The notes under the pieces: generated by a model
Told to the model about the DNA's origin: nothing
What the model saw: only the letters and a program-made list of their open reading frames with translations
Databases searched by the model: none
Part shown: positions 52,981 to 63,163 of the stretch, one piece after another
How positions within the stretch are numbered: the stretch's first letter is position 1
Layout of the letters: each line of letters opens with the position of its first letter
Assembly (NCBI RefSeq): GCF_005117025.1
Contig: NZ_SWCO01000001.1
Span: 868,001-932,000 of the forward strand
DNA length: 64,000 nucleotides
Direction of reading: 5' to 3'
Origin: Alteromonas portus
GTDB taxonomy: Bacteria; Pseudomonadota; Gammaproteobacteria; Enterobacterales; Alteromonadaceae
Program-made: the position numbers and the translations under genes

Positions 52981-53827
52981 TGCATATAAGAATATTTAGA
53001 AACTGCGTGAGATAATTAGAGAGCGACTCTAAATTTAACCCTTTGCTCATTTTAAGCCGTTATGCTACCGCGTAGCGGCTAGTTTATTTAAGTGCTTTAA
53101 AGCCTAGCAGGGGTTATGAATATGTACTTAATGCATCACCGTAGTTTGCCTCCAACCTAATATCCTTACAATTTAATACCTTCACAACCTAACCCTCTTA
53201 CAGGGTAATAGCCGATCAGGCTGTGCATGAAAAAAGCTGATATCGTCATTTCTTTGCGTGCGAATAGGCAGTAACTCATCACTTAATCGCTTTATACTTC
53301 CACGGCATTAAAAGTCATTGTGCTCGACAGATATTGAGTCTGTATTTAGTAGACAAATCAAACAGAACTGAAACACCAACCTGTTTTCGCAAAACAGCAG
53401 TTGCTCTTCAATTTAAGTGCTGCAAATTAGCGAAGCTCAAGTTGCAGCTGACAATGTCAAAGTGTCGAACCCATAAAGCGGTTCTCAACATGTTTCTTAA
53501 TTAACCTTTTCTTAATCTTTCTGAGACAAAATCGATAGCCTTCGAACTTTTTCGTTCAAAAAGCGTACTGTTTAGCGTTTTTTTAGACTAAAGATTAAGA
53601 AAATTTATAAAGAGTTTTTAAATTTTGGTGTATTTGCTCTCGTCATTTTGTCATTTTTTCTATATTATCCAGACCACAAATAGCAACTATTATTATTTGC
53701 AATTGCAAAACGAATGAAAAGTTAAGCGGCTTGAAAGAGCCAGCGACTTAAAAAAGTATTGCCGAATAATAAGGTTCTTGGTTGCCAATAAACACACAAC
53801 ACTTTGAAGAACACTTGGAGAGTAATT
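52981..53827. other. Long gene-poor region with a Fur-like site near its end
   Basis: About 850 bp without a supported gene. All frames are broken and no RNA gene or mobile-element end was recognised. The end near 53677 carries a Fur-like palindrome before the siderophore receptor. Confidence 0.5.
53677..53699. promoter_or_regulatory. Fur-box-like palindrome before the TonB receptor
   Basis: CAAATAGCAACTATTATTATTTG has perfect 6-bp arms CAAATA/TATTTG and an AT-rich centre similar to Fur boxes of gammaproteobacteria. It lies about 130 bp upstream of the receptor start. Iron-dependent repression is the likely meaning. Confidence 0.45.
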
Positions 53828-55903
53828 TTGAAATTCAAACTTACGAGTATTGCCACTGCGATAATGTTAAGCCCAGCTGTACTTGCTGCTGATATGGAAG
53901 ACATTGAAAGACTGACGGTAGAAGGTAAGTACCTTTCTGTTAACCAGTCTAACTCTATTAAGAGCCCAACGCCTATCCTTGACGTGCCGCAAAGCTTGTC
54001 AATTATTACCGCTGAAGAAATTACGGCTCGCGGTATTACTAGCGTTGGTCAAATTATTGATTACACGCCAGGTGTTAATACTTCTCAAGGTGAAGGTCAC
54101 CGTGATGCGGTGGTATTTCGTGGCGTACGTTCAACAGCCGACTTCTACTTAGATGGTAATCGCGATGACGTTCAATACTACCGTGCGCTTTACAACGTTG
54201 AACAAGTAGAAATTCTTCGTGGACCGAATGCATTGCTATTCGGCCGAGGCGGTACAGGCGGTATTTTAAATCGTGTATCTAAAAAGGCGAAAACAGGCGA
54301 AAAATTCGTAAACTATAACGTTTCTGCTAATACCTTTGGTGCTTACAATCTTCAATTAGACACAAACGTTGATACAGGTGAGAAATCTGCGCTTCGTATC
54401 AATGCTATGTACGAAAGCTTAGATAATCATCGTGACTTCTACTATGGCGATCGCTACGGCTTTAACCCGACTGCACGTTTTGAAGTGAGCGACGATACCA
54501 TTGTTGATGTGTCATACGAATATATCGATCATGAGCGCTTCATTGACCGTGGTGTGCCAACGGCAAACGGCGAACCTGTAGAAGCATTTGAAGAAATCGT
54601 ATTTGGCGACTCGGAAAATAACTACCAGACGCTTGGTGCCGACGTATTTCGTGCAAACGTTGAACACCGTTTCTCTGACAACCTAAAAGGTAACTTCAAC
54701 GCCTTTTACGGTGACTACGACAAAGTTTACTCAAACTTTTACGCAGCGGCTTATGACGCTGACACTGAAGTAGTAACCCTTGATGGTTATATAGATACTA
54801 CACAGCGTGAAAACCTTATCTTGTCTTCAAACTTAGTAGGCGAGTTCGCTACGGGCAGCATTGAGCATACGGTTATCTTTGGTGGTGAGGTTATCAATAC
54901 CAAGTCAAATCAAGACCGTTATAACCCTGTTTTTGATTCTACAGATGGCGATAGAGAAGCGTTTAATGTATCTCGCCCACTTAGTTTCAGAGGCCTAACT
55001 GGTACCAACTCAGTTGGCGAAACAGTAACGGCGACATTCTCTGATATTAACGACGATACACACGTAGACCTTGATGTTTACTCTTTCTACGTGCAAGACG
55101 AAATTGCACTATCAGAAAACTTCGACCTAGTGCTAGGCGCACGCTTTGATAGCTTCGACATTGAAGTGTTTAATGTTGTTGCAGCAGAAACGCGCAGCAG
55201 AAAAGACGAAGAAGTTTCGCCACGTGCGGGCCTTGTTTACAAGCCACAAGAAAATATTTCAATTTATGCAAGCTACAGCGAGTCATTCTTACCACGCAGT
55301 GGCGAGCAGTATGCGAATATCAACGGTGATGCAGACGCACTTGACCCAGATACTTTCACTAACCAAGAAATTGGTATTAAGTGGGACTTCAGTGAGAGCA
55401 TGAGCTTTACGGCTGCTATCTTTGAAAATGAGCAAACGTCTCTTGATAACGACCCTAACGATGCAGAAAGCTTCGTGGAAGTAGATTCAGATGTATCAGG
55501 TTTTGAGCTTCAGCTTCAAGGTTATATCACTGATAAGTGGTACGTTACTGCTAACTACAGCAACCTAGACGGCGAGAATGCAAGTGGCGTGGAGCTTCGT
55601 GAGCTACCTGAAAATACCATGTCGGTATGGACAACTTATGAAGTAAATGAAGTATTTGGCTTCGGCATTGGCGCAACATACCAAGACGAAAGCAAGGTAT
55701 CGACAAGCGCTACGTCACCTGTACTGCCAAGCTATACCCGTGTTGATGCATCGGCGTACTACACACTTAGTGACAAGACACGTCTTCAGCTAAACGTTGA
55801 AAACCTAACTGATACGCTTTACTTCCCTAATGCACACTCTACGCATCAGGTTACAGTTGGCGCACCAATCAACGCGCGTTTATCTCTGATTGGTTCTTTC
55901 TAA
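53828..55903 (+). CDS. TonB-dependent siderophore receptor
   Basis: The 691-residue protein has a signal peptide MKFKLTSIATAIMLSPAVLA and a TonB-box-like DIERLTVEG. The plug domain reads SIITAEEITARGI, then GVNTSQGEGHRD, VVFRGVRS and VEILRGPNALLFGRGGTGG. The 22-strand barrel ends in ARLSLIGSF. It imports ferric siderophores, probably catecholate or ferrichrome types. The TTG start is supported by GGAG 8 nt upstream; the ORF extends eight codons farther but spoils the signal peptide. A Fur-like site precedes it and a hairpin terminator follows. Confidence 0.94.
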   Translation: MKFKLTSIATAIMLSPAVLAADMEDIERLTVEGKYLSVNQSNSIKSPTPILDVPQSLSIITAEEITARGITSVGQIIDYTPGVNTSQGEGHRDAVVFRGVRSTADFYLDGNRDDVQYYRALYNVEQVEILRGPNALLFGRGGTGGILNRVSKKAKTGEKFVNYNVSANTFGAYNLQLDTNVDTGEKSALRINAMYESLDNHRDFYYGDRYGFNPTARFEVSDDTIVDVSYEYIDHERFIDRGVPTANGEPVEAFEEIVFGDSENNYQTLGADVFRANVEHRFSDNLKGNFNAFYGDYDKVYSNFYAAAYDADTEVVTLDGYIDTTQRENLILSSNLVGEFATGSIEHTVIFGGEVINTKSNQDRYNPVFDSTDGDREAFNVSRPLSFRGLTGTNSVGETVTATFSDINDDTHVDLDVYSFYVQDEIALSENFDLVLGARFDSFDIEVFNVVAAETRSRKDEEVSPRAGLVYKPQENISIYASYSESFLPRSGEQYANINGDADALDPDTFTNQEIGIKWDFSESMSFTAAIFENEQTSLDNDPNDAESFVEVDSDVSGFELQLQGYITDKWYVTANYSNLDGENASGVELRELPENTMSVWTTYEVNEVFGFGIGATYQDESKVSTSATSPVLPSYTRVDASAYYTLSDKTRLQLNVENLTDTLYFPNAHSTHQVTVGAPINARLSLIGSF

Positions 55904-55932
55904 GTAAAACTGAAAGATTACCTATAGAACTT

Positions 55933-55966
55933 AAAAGCCATTCGTGAAAGCGAATGGCTTTTTTAT
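55933..55966 (+). terminator. Terminator of the TonB receptor gene
   Basis: A perfect 12-bp stem (AAAAGCCATTCG/CGAATGGCTTTT) with a 6-nt loop, followed by TTTT. Confidence 0.9.
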
Positions 55967-56045
55967 TTTGCAGAAAAGTCGTTCCAAGCGCCCTTGGTGT
56001 TATAAACGTATTTGCAGCTCATACTGTTTTACCTTCATACTGACT

Positions 56046-56141
56046 AAGTCAGCAAGTCAGCAAGTCAGCAAGTCAGCAAGTCAGCAAGTCAGCAAGTCAG
56101 CAAGTCAGCAAGTCAGCAAGTCAGCAAGTCAGCAAGTCAGC
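56046..56141. repeat. Perfect tandem repeat: 12 copies of an 8-bp unit (AAGTCAGC)
   Basis: Twelve identical AAGTCAGC units fill 96 bp with no mismatch, starting after TGACT and ending 1 bp before the GNAT stop codon. Perfect copies of this kind suggest recent or ongoing slipped-strand expansion. A plus-strand frame (55944-56168) reads SASQQVSK repeats through it, but it has no other coding features. Copy-number change would leave the GNAT reading frame intact since it lies past the stop. Confidence 0.97.
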
Positions 56142-56142
56142 G

Positions 56143-56631
56143 TTAACCCTGTTTTGCGAAGTCGATAAGTGTCTGTCCATCCATGCGATAGCCTAACCAT
56201 TCACTCTTAGGTTTTGCGCCTAACGATTCATAGAAATCGATAGCTGGCTTATTCCAATCTAAAACACTCCACTCAAAACGGCCGCAGTCGTTCTCTACAG
56301 CTGTTCTCGCTAAATGTTGAAGCAAAGCTTTACCAGCCCCTAAGCCTCGGGATTTAGGTGAAACATAAAGGTCTTCAAGATAAAGCCCGTTGCGACCTTG
56401 CCAAGTTGAGTAGTTGAAGAAGTACACAGCAAAGCCAATAGGAACGCTGTTATTTTCGCAAATAACACAATGTGCGGTGGAGCCTTCGCCAAATAGTGTT
56501 TTTAAAAGTGCTTCCTCTGAAGCTTCTACTTCATGCTCAGCCTTTTCATAAATGGCGAGTTCTAGAATGAATTGGCGAATCTGTGAAATATCGTCAGGTG
56601 TTGCTGGTCTTATTGAAATTGCGTTATTCAT
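56143..56631 (-). CDS. GNAT-family N-acetyltransferase (SAT1-like)
   Basis: The 162-residue protein starts with ISIRPATPDDISQIRQFILE. It has YLEDLYVSPKSRGLGAGKAL (acetyl-CoA pyrophosphate loop RGLGAG) and FEWSVLDWNKPAIDFYESLG, the layout of spermidine/spermine or thialysine N-acetyltransferases. It transfers acetyl from acetyl-CoA to an amine; the exact substrate is unknown. It is alone, between the repeat and the RND operon terminator. Confidence 0.92.
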   Translation of the reverse strand: MNNAISIRPATPDDISQIRQFILELAIYEKAEHEVEASEEALLKTLFGEGSTAHCVICENNSVPIGFAVYFFNYSTWQGRNGLYLEDLYVSPKSRGLGAGKALLQHLARTAVENDCGRFEWSVLDWNKPAIDFYESLGAKPKSEWLGYRMDGQTLIDFAKQG

Positions 56632-56657
56632 AGTGTTTTCTCTTCAATAGGCACGAA

Positions 56658-56684
56658 AAAAATGAGCCTTGAAGGCTCATTTTT
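56658..56684 (-). terminator. Terminator downstream of the second RND operon
   Basis: AAAAATGAGCC/GGCTCATTTTT form an 11-bp stem with a 5-nt loop. On the minus strand it is followed by TTTCG after a T-run, just past the RND permease stop. Confidence 0.8.
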
Positions 56685-56742
56685 AAAGTTAAATGCGTTT
56701 GTAACACGTACTAGTGAACATCTACATAGTAAGTACTAGCCG

Positions 56743-59700
56743 CTATTCAGCTGAACCCGAAGGCTCAGTCGTGTATATTTCACCTGCACCACTAATTACA
56801 ACCCCAGCGCTCGATTTTCTACGTAAAATCAATCGTTTCATGTACGAAAAAGGGCCATGTAAATCAAGCAGGATTAAATACAAACACGGTACTAAAATGA
56901 GTGTTACCAAAGTAGCATAAAGCACTGCAAAGCCAAGTGCTGCAGCCATAGGCACTACAAATGCTGCCTGCAGGCTAGTTTCAAACATAATGGGCAGTAC
57001 GCCCACAAATGTGGTGATTGAAGTTAACGTAATTGCCCTAAAGCGTGCGGTACCAGCATCAGTAACGGCTTCTTTGATACTGTAGCCCTGGGCACGGCGC
57101 TGATTCACAAAGTCAGTCATAACTAGCGAGTCATTGATTACCACCCCAGCGGCTGCAATAAGGCCAAAGTTAGACATCATAGATAGGTCTAAGCCTAGTA
57201 CGAAGTGGCCGAACACTGCACCTGTAAAACTAAATGGAATAACCGACATAATGATAAGCGGTTGCCCATAGCTTTTAAGCGGTACAGCAAGAAGGATATA
57301 CACCATGATCATGGCCGCAAGGAAGAACAGTATTTGCTCATTCTGTTGCGCTTGTTGCTCTTCAATGTCACCGCCAAGTTCAGTCATAACCGACGGGAAC
57401 GATTCTTTTAGCTGAGGTAACAGTTTGTCCTGAATTTCAGTGACGACTTCATTAGGTTCAACTTTTTCCTCATCAATATTGCCCCATATATAAACGCTGC
57501 GATAACCACCTTCACGACGAATGTAGCTAATGCCTGGCTTTTCTTCTAACGCAACCACGTCACCTAGCATGACTTCCTGGCCACTAGGGGTGGTGATCAA
57601 AGAGTATTTTAGATCTGCAAAGCGTTCGCGGGTAAGTTCAGGGTAGCGAACCATGACTTTAACTTCTTCGCCGTTGCGAATGACGCGCTGCGCTTCGCCA
57701 CCGTAGAAACCTGCGCCAACTTGAGAGGCAATGTTAGAGAGAGTCAGTCCCAAGTCGTAAGCAACCGGAAGCAATGTCATTTGTACTTCTTTGCTTGGTG
57801 GATCGATAGTTGAGCTTACGTCAAATAGGCCTTCTTGCTGCTGCAGCATTTCAATAAACTTAAGACCCGCAGCGTTTAACGTGTTGATGTCTGGCCCAAA
57901 TAGTAGATACCCAAATTCACCGTCATCACCATCACCGTTCACATCATCAATTACGGTAAAAGACTTCATACCGGTAATTTCAGGAATGGCTTCGCGCCAA
58001 CGTCGGGCAAGTTCGAATGTGTCGATAGGGCGGTCTTCTTCATTAACCAGTGGCGTAAGTATGCGCCCTTCATTACTGTCTTCGTTAAAGGCAAGTCGAT
58101 CGCGAATCATGCCTTGACCGAATTCATCAATAATTTGCTCTTCAACATCCAGAATGGTTTGCTCAACAATTTTAAGTGCATTGATAGTGGCTAGATCAGA
58201 GACGTTTTCGTTCATCTCTATTTTTACGCTTGGGAAGTCGTGAGGCACTTTAGGGTTTGGCACCATACGTACATAGTTTGCCCCAATCAGTCCCATGCTA
58301 AGCATTAGCATAGCAACGAACATCATAAATACTGCCCAGCGCCATTCAATCGCTTTTGTAACCGTACGCTTGTATGGGCCATTTACGAACGCAAAGAAGC
58401 CTCGGTTAAAGCGTGCACGCCAGCTATCTTGCCGTACGGGTGAGAATTTCGTATGAGCTAAATGCGCAGGTAAAATTAGTTTTGACTCAATTAAACTAAA
58501 AGCCAAACACAGAATAACCACCACAGCGATGTTATAGAAAAATGCGCCTTCAGGGCCACTGCTTAGCGTAAACGGAGCAAACACGGCGATAGTAGTGAGT
58601 ACACCAAATGTTGCCGGTGTCGCTACGCGTTTAGCTCCGCGGATCACGTTGTCGACGCCGCCGCCTTTGGCTTCAATTTCGGTGTAGGCGCTTTCCCCAA
58701 TAACTATGGCGTCATCGACCACGATCCCCAGAACCATGATGAACGCAAAGAGCGAAAGAATATTAATGCTCACTCCGAAAACCGGCATAAGCATCATTGC
58801 ACCTAAGAAACACACAGGTAGACCAACCATAACCCACAGCGCCAATCGAAAGCGCAAGAAGAGGGTAAGCATTAACGCAACAAGAACAGACCCTTGAACA
58901 AGGTTCGATAACATCATGTCTAAACGTGCGTTAAGGTAGTAGGTCATATCCACCAGAACTTCTAAACTGACGCCCTGAGGAAGAGTCTCGTTTTTCTGGT
59001 CTATGTAGGCTTTTACGGTTTCAGCCACAGGAATAGTGTTTTGAGTTTTAGTGGCTTTAACGGCAATGTAGATGGCGTTCATACCGTTGTACTTAAAGTA
59101 ACGCTCACCTTCAACAAAACCGTCGTTAATGTAGGCCACATCACCTAGCGTGACTTTAGCGCCTCCTGCACCAATTTTAATTGGAATCTGCTTGAACTCG
59201 TCGCCACTGTAATACTGGTTCTCAACTCGTACTGATACTATGCCAGAATTGGTCCTTAACTGGCCGGCCGAAATATTCGCTGAATAGCTATTAATTGCCT
59301 GTGTAACATCGGAAATGGTTAAACCGTACTTTCTAAGCGTATCGGGCTTTATTTCGATGGCAATTTCATCATCGGGCGTATTGGCTTCCACCAAAGAAAT
59401 AGAGCCAAGTTGAAGTAGTTCATCTTCAACTTCTTTTGCCAGCACTTTAAGCTCAGACAGTGGTAAGTCGCCAACAATGGGCATTTCTATCACTTGCTGC
59501 TGGAACTCTACTTGCGAAACATTTACTGGCTCCATTCCGGCGGGGAAGGTTGCAATGCTGTCTACGCGAAGTTTGACCTTATCTAGAACATCAGTCAGTT
59601 CAGCTTTAGTATCAATTTCCAAGGTGACTGCACCACCGCCGCGAAATGCCCGAGAAACAGTGCGCTTAATTTCAGTGATATCTTTTACCGCTTCCTCTAC

Positions 59701-59922
59701 TTTAATGAAGATACTCTCTTCTATCTCTTGTGGAGATGCGCCGGGGTAGTTTGCTTCAACGGTAATGTAGTTTATCTCGATGTTGGGAAACATCTGACGC
59801 TGAATAGTAAAGTAGCTGGCTATACCCATAACAATGATAAAAAACATCAACAGGTTAGCCGCTACAGAGTTTCTTGCAAACCAAGAAATAATGCCGCTTT
59901 GTGTATCCTTGTGATTTTCCAT
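56743..59922 (-). CDS. RND efflux transporter, inner-membrane permease (second system)
   Basis: The 1059-residue protein has the RND layout with first periplasmic signature YPGASPQEIEESIFIKVEEA. Helix-4 GIVVDDAIVIGESAY keeps the Asp-Asp pair, and helix-10 GVVINDSLVMTDF carries Asn-Asp in place of the AcrB lysine, which is typical of this subgroup. It has two periplasmic porter halves and C-terminal helices. The adaptor gene lies 9 bp upstream. Substrate is unknown; it differs from the 12562 permease in both motifs. Confidence 0.95.
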   Translation of the reverse strand: MENHKDTQSGIISWFARNSVAANLLMFFIIVMGIASYFTIQRQMFPNIEINYITVEANYPGASPQEIEESIFIKVEEAVKDITEIKRTVSRAFRGGGAVTLEIDTKAELTDVLDKVKLRVDSIATFPAGMEPVNVSQVEFQQQVIEMPIVGDLPLSELKVLAKEVEDELLQLGSISLVEANTPDDEIAIEIKPDTLRKYGLTISDVTQAINSYSANISAGQLRTNSGIVSVRVENQYYSGDEFKQIPIKIGAGGAKVTLGDVAYINDGFVEGERYFKYNGMNAIYIAVKATKTQNTIPVAETVKAYIDQKNETLPQGVSLEVLVDMTYYLNARLDMMLSNLVQGSVLVALMLTLFLRFRLALWVMVGLPVCFLGAMMLMPVFGVSINILSLFAFIMVLGIVVDDAIVIGESAYTEIEAKGGGVDNVIRGAKRVATPATFGVLTTIAVFAPFTLSSGPEGAFFYNIAVVVILCLAFSLIESKLILPAHLAHTKFSPVRQDSWRARFNRGFFAFVNGPYKRTVTKAIEWRWAVFMMFVAMLMLSMGLIGANYVRMVPNPKVPHDFPSVKIEMNENVSDLATINALKIVEQTILDVEEQIIDEFGQGMIRDRLAFNEDSNEGRILTPLVNEEDRPIDTFELARRWREAIPEITGMKSFTVIDDVNGDGDDGEFGYLLFGPDINTLNAAGLKFIEMLQQQEGLFDVSSTIDPPSKEVQMTLLPVAYDLGLTLSNIASQVGAGFYGGEAQRVIRNGEEVKVMVRYPELTRERFADLKYSLITTPSGQEVMLGDVVALEEKPGISYIRREGGYRSVYIWGNIDEEKVEPNEVVTEIQDKLLPQLKESFPSVMTELGGDIEEQQAQQNEQILFFLAAMIMVYILLAVPLKSYGQPLIIMSVIPFSFTGAVFGHFVLGLDLSMMSNFGLIAAAGVVINDSLVMTDFVNQRRAQGYSIKEAVTDAGTARFRAITLTSITTFVGVLPIMFETSLQAAFVVPMAAALGFAVLYATLVTLILVPCLYLILLDLHGPFSYMKRLILRRKSSAGVVISGAGEIYTTEPSGSAE

Positions 59923-59931
59923 AACGGCTCC

Positions 59932-61080
59932 TTAGTTCGCTTGTGCCGTTACAATTTCAGTGGTCGTCTCAATAACCTTCACCGCCATGCCGTTCTGAGG
60001 GTATTCAGGCAAACTCATTACCACTTTTTCTGCATTGAAATCACCTTGAATAAGGAAGTCGCCATTTTCTTCCCGTACCACCTTAACTTTCTGCGATTTT
60101 AATCTGTCTTCATCGTCAAGGGTCCACAGCAGGCGATTGGTCACCAATTCTTGCGGTACGCGGTACACGTCACTTAACGTTTTTCCAGTGAATGCTATTG
60201 TGCTGTACGAACCAAATTTAACAATAGGTTTGGACGAGTTGATTGCATAGGGGTCTTCAATGCGTGCAACGAAATAACTCATGCGCGTGGTGTTATCTAC
60301 AACGCCTGTATCTCTGTGAATAGTGCCCTTTACGGTAGCGCCCTGAATATCGTCGATTTCAATAGCAATTTCGCTTCCTATTGTGGTATCTGAAAGAAAA
60401 ACACGGTCGAAACCTGCAATAGGGAAAGTGACTTCTGCAAATTCGATATTGTTAATAACCGCAACAGGCGAACCCTGAGTCACATAGTCACCAGTGCTGA
60501 TGTCTCTTGATACAATAAGAGCATCATACGGGGCTTTTACTTTGCAGTTTTCTAAATCGCGTTTCGCAATTTTTAATTGAGCTTCGGCTGATTTTACGCC
60601 GGCTTTAGCGCTCATTACTTGAGGCTTGCGAAGGTACAGGTCGGTTACCCGTGCATTCGGCATCGTTTTCGCTTCTTTAGCGGCTACTTCTGCCTGTGCT
60701 TCTTCTTGAATCAATTGTGCTTGTGCACTTGCCAGGTTTGCTTCTGCTAATAGAAGTGCGGCTTCATACGCATCAGCTTCTATTTCAAAAAGGGTTTCAC
60801 CACGCCTAACTAGACCACCGCTTACAAATTTAGGATTCCATCGTTCAACTTCCCCCGAGACTTGCGCTGCGAGATTGGTGGTCTCAAGCGGTAAGACTTC
60901 GCCGTAGGAAGTTAGCTGCACGCGCACGTCCTCTGGCGATAATGCCTCGATAGTAACGGTTGGACGCGTATCAACTTCTTCGGTTATAGCGCTGTCGGAA
61001 GCAGAAGCTTCGATTCCCTTCATACCTAAATAGCCTACTAGTAAGACACCAACAGGTAACGCAACTTTCATCCATTTCAT
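59932..61080 (-). CDS. RND periplasmic adaptor (second system)
   Basis: The 382-residue protein has an N-terminal signal/anchor (VALPVGVLLVGYLGMKGIEA, no lipobox) and barrel-sandwich halves (LAAQVSGEVERWNPKFVSGG, then APYDALIVSRDISTGDYV). The coiled-coil hairpin with AEANLASAQAQLIQEEAQAE and the beta-barrel/membrane-proximal part follow. It links the permease to a TolC-type channel encoded elsewhere. It is first in the two-gene operon with the permease 9 bp later. Confidence 0.94.
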   Translation of the reverse strand: MKWMKVALPVGVLLVGYLGMKGIEASASDSAITEEVDTRPTVTIEALSPEDVRVQLTSYGEVLPLETTNLAAQVSGEVERWNPKFVSGGLVRRGETLFEIEADAYEAALLLAEANLASAQAQLIQEEAQAEVAAKEAKTMPNARVTDLYLRKPQVMSAKAGVKSAEAQLKIAKRDLENCKVKAPYDALIVSRDISTGDYVTQGSPVAVINNIEFAEVTFPIAGFDRVFLSDTTIGSEIAIEIDDIQGATVKGTIHRDTGVVDNTTRMSYFVARIEDPYAINSSKPIVKFGSYSTIAFTGKTLSDVYRVPQELVTNRLLWTLDDEDRLKSQKVKVVREENGDFLIQGDFNAEKVVMSLPEYPQNGMAVKVIETTTEIVTAQAN

Positions 61081-61202
61081 GGCTAAATCTACTTTTATAG
61101 CGAATACTTTACATAGTGTAGCGCTAAAGTGTTTCAGGAATACAGTGCAAATGTAACTAAACGTGAGTCAATTTTATGTAAAGGGCACAAAAGTGCGAGT
61201 GA

Positions 61203-62333
61203 CTAAACTTGTTGAGAGGTTGAGCTGGAAAAAGGGGATGAGTTTATTGACGAAATGGCGCATACACGATTGCGACCATTATCTTTTGCATAATAAAGCG
61301 CTTGGTCTGCACGACGTATGGCACTCGAAATATCTGTCTCAGCACTGACTTCACTTACGCCAAAGCTACTAGTTACATGAATTTCTTTACCATATACAGA
61401 TAACGGGGCTTTACTGAGTAATTCTTTTATACTCTCTAATGCTTGCACCGCTCCGGCTTCATCGGTATCGGTAAAGATAAATATGAATTCTTCACCTCCC
61501 CATCGCCCGAGGATATCCTGTCCGCGAAGGCGAGCATTAAATTTCACTGAGATCTGCCTAAGGACTTCGTCACCTTGTTCGTGACCGAGGGTATCGTTTA
61601 TGCTTTTAAATCTATCTACATCGGCGATGGCAACCGAAAAAGGACGTTTGCTGCGAAGCATTCTCGCGTATTCTCTATCTAAACACTGCTGTGCACCCCG
61701 TCGATTTAGCAAATTCGTTAGATGGTCGTGCTTTGCCTGCCTCTCAAACTGTTCACTTAGATAGAGTGCGGTATCGTAACTTTTCTGTCGGCTATACTCG
61801 TAAAAAGCAGATAAAAAAGACACGGTCAAAAATGAGTAGAGTAGGCGAGTTTTGAAAGCATAAGTATAGTCAGCCACATATGAGGCATCGTTAAACCCAA
61901 AAAGGATGATTGCGCACGTCACCGTAAAAGCGATAAGTGCCAGTAACCCACGAACAAAACCAGCGAAAAACATAGTAACCGGTGGTACCAGGTACATCCA
62001 AAGTGGGCCAGTGTTGTCCTTGCCACCAGTAATGATTAATAGCAGCGTTAGTACCATCAAACAGCTAATTAGCAGTGTAATAGACCACGTGCGAGCGGTA
62101 GCTGAAGAGAAGCGGACTTGTAATCGCTGTGATATGGCAAAGACAATACTTGCAATGAACAGCGTTGTAGACAGGGAATATTCTGCGTCGATAAAAGCGC
62201 GAATTCCAAGCAAAAACGTAATGGACGTGCCGACGGCTGCAAACAGGTTAACCACAATAATGCGCCTGTTAGTTTCGTCTTTATAGTGGCTCTTTACGCC
62301 ACTAAATACGTATTGCTTTAGTCTACCGAGCAT
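61203..62333 (-). CDS. Membrane GGDEF diguanylate cyclase
   Basis: The 376-residue protein has about six N-terminal transmembrane helices (residues 25-190) and one GGDEF domain with RWGGEEF. The I-site RxxD (RGQD) lies five residues earlier, and it also has ADVDRFKSINDTLGHEQGDE. It should make cyclic-di-GMP. It begins 2 bp after the PqiC-like stop, so the diguanylate cyclase is probably co-transcribed with the Pqi-like lipid-transport genes, an unusual pairing. Confidence 0.93.
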   Translation of the reverse strand: MLGRLKQYVFSGVKSHYKDETNRRIIVVNLFAAVGTSITFLLGIRAFIDAEYSLSTTLFIASIVFAISQRLQVRFSSATARTWSITLLISCLMVLTLLLIITGGKDNTGPLWMYLVPPVTMFFAGFVRGLLALIAFTVTCAIILFGFNDASYVADYTYAFKTRLLYSFLTVSFLSAFYEYSRQKSYDTALYLSEQFERQAKHDHLTNLLNRRGAQQCLDREYARMLRSKRPFSVAIADVDRFKSINDTLGHEQGDEVLRQISVKFNARLRGQDILGRWGGEEFIFIFTDTDEAGAVQALESIKELLSKAPLSVYGKEIHVTSSFGVSEVSAETDISSAIRRADQALYYAKDNGRNRVCAISSINSSPFSSSTSQQV

Positions 62334-62335
62334 AA

Positions 62336-62965
62336 CTAATTTGGCTGGTTTAGACTGGAGTCAACGTCTTCAGCTAGTTTTTTGATAGCTGACCTCATCG
62401 CTTTAATGCTAGAGGCAAAGCCATCATTGTTAAGCGGCGACTTAAATATGAAAGAGTGAACACGGGCCTCTCCTGAGGCTTGAGTAATGCGATATTGCCC
62501 AGAAAATACTACTTCACCTTCGTACGTGCTTACCAGATCGTTAACATGCAAAGACATGTGATGCGTCTCTTCGCTTTTAAAGTGATCAGGGCGAATAAGC
62601 GCTATATCTTTTGACACCAATGCACTAGTGAGCGCTTTAGTTAGCCCCTCATCTACAGGCTCCGCCCATAAATGACTGGTAGAAATGTGAAGGTTAGTGT
62701 CACTCGTTTGATACACCAGCCCCCTGTGTTTTAAATACTCTGGTAATGTGACTTTGTCTAAAACGACGGTCTGCTTCACATCGTGGTTCGTAAACGACGC
62801 ATCGTTCGTTGTGTGAAGCAAATAATAGGTTAACGAATTGGGGGCGCTACTGCATGCAGATAGAAAGCAAAGAAACACAGCTAGCATACTGATGTGAAGC
62901 GCCGAGCTTCTTTTAAGAAAAGAAAAAGTCTTTACCTGCATTATCATATCATTTAATCCTTTCAT
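62336..62965 (-). CDS. PqiC-like outer-membrane lipoprotein (ABC-type transport auxiliary)
   Basis: The 209-residue lipoprotein has a signal with lipobox LSAC (SMLAVFLCFLSACSS) and the conserved LTYYLLHT start and LPEYLKHRGLVYQT segment of the PqiC/YmbA family. SHLWAEPVDEGLTKALTSAL follows. In Pqi systems it works with the PqiB MCE tube to move lipids between membranes. The first ATG is used, though ATGs at codons 7 and 9 are possible. It lies about 200 bp after the PqiB stop and 2 bp before the GGDEF gene. Confidence 0.85.
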   Translation of the reverse strand: MKGLNDMIMQVKTFSFLKRSSALHISMLAVFLCFLSACSSAPNSLTYYLLHTTNDASFTNHDVKQTVVLDKVTLPEYLKHRGLVYQTSDTNLHISTSHLWAEPVDEGLTKALTSALVSKDIALIRPDHFKSEETHHMSLHVNDLVSTYEGEVVFSGQYRITQASGEARVHSFIFKSPLNNDGFASSIKAMRSAIKKLAEDVDSSLNQPN

Positions 62966-63163
62966 CCCTGTTTATGGATGGCCCACCTTTAGCGTTTGGT
63001 GAGTTTGTTATTTTTCTAAAAAAATATAGCGTATTTTCAAAGCGAGTCGCGGTTGGCAACATCTCGTTGCGCAGTGACTTTGGTTAAAACATTCATTATT
63101 CGCGCCAGGCTGTACAATTTTTGCCCATTGTTAATCTAGGTATCGACTCGCTAATCAATAACG

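Noticed and set aside
55944..56168. A 74-codon frame reading SASQQVSK repeats through the 8-bp tandem array
   Set aside because: It begins in the receptor terminator, consists mostly of the repeat, and has no recognised protein features.
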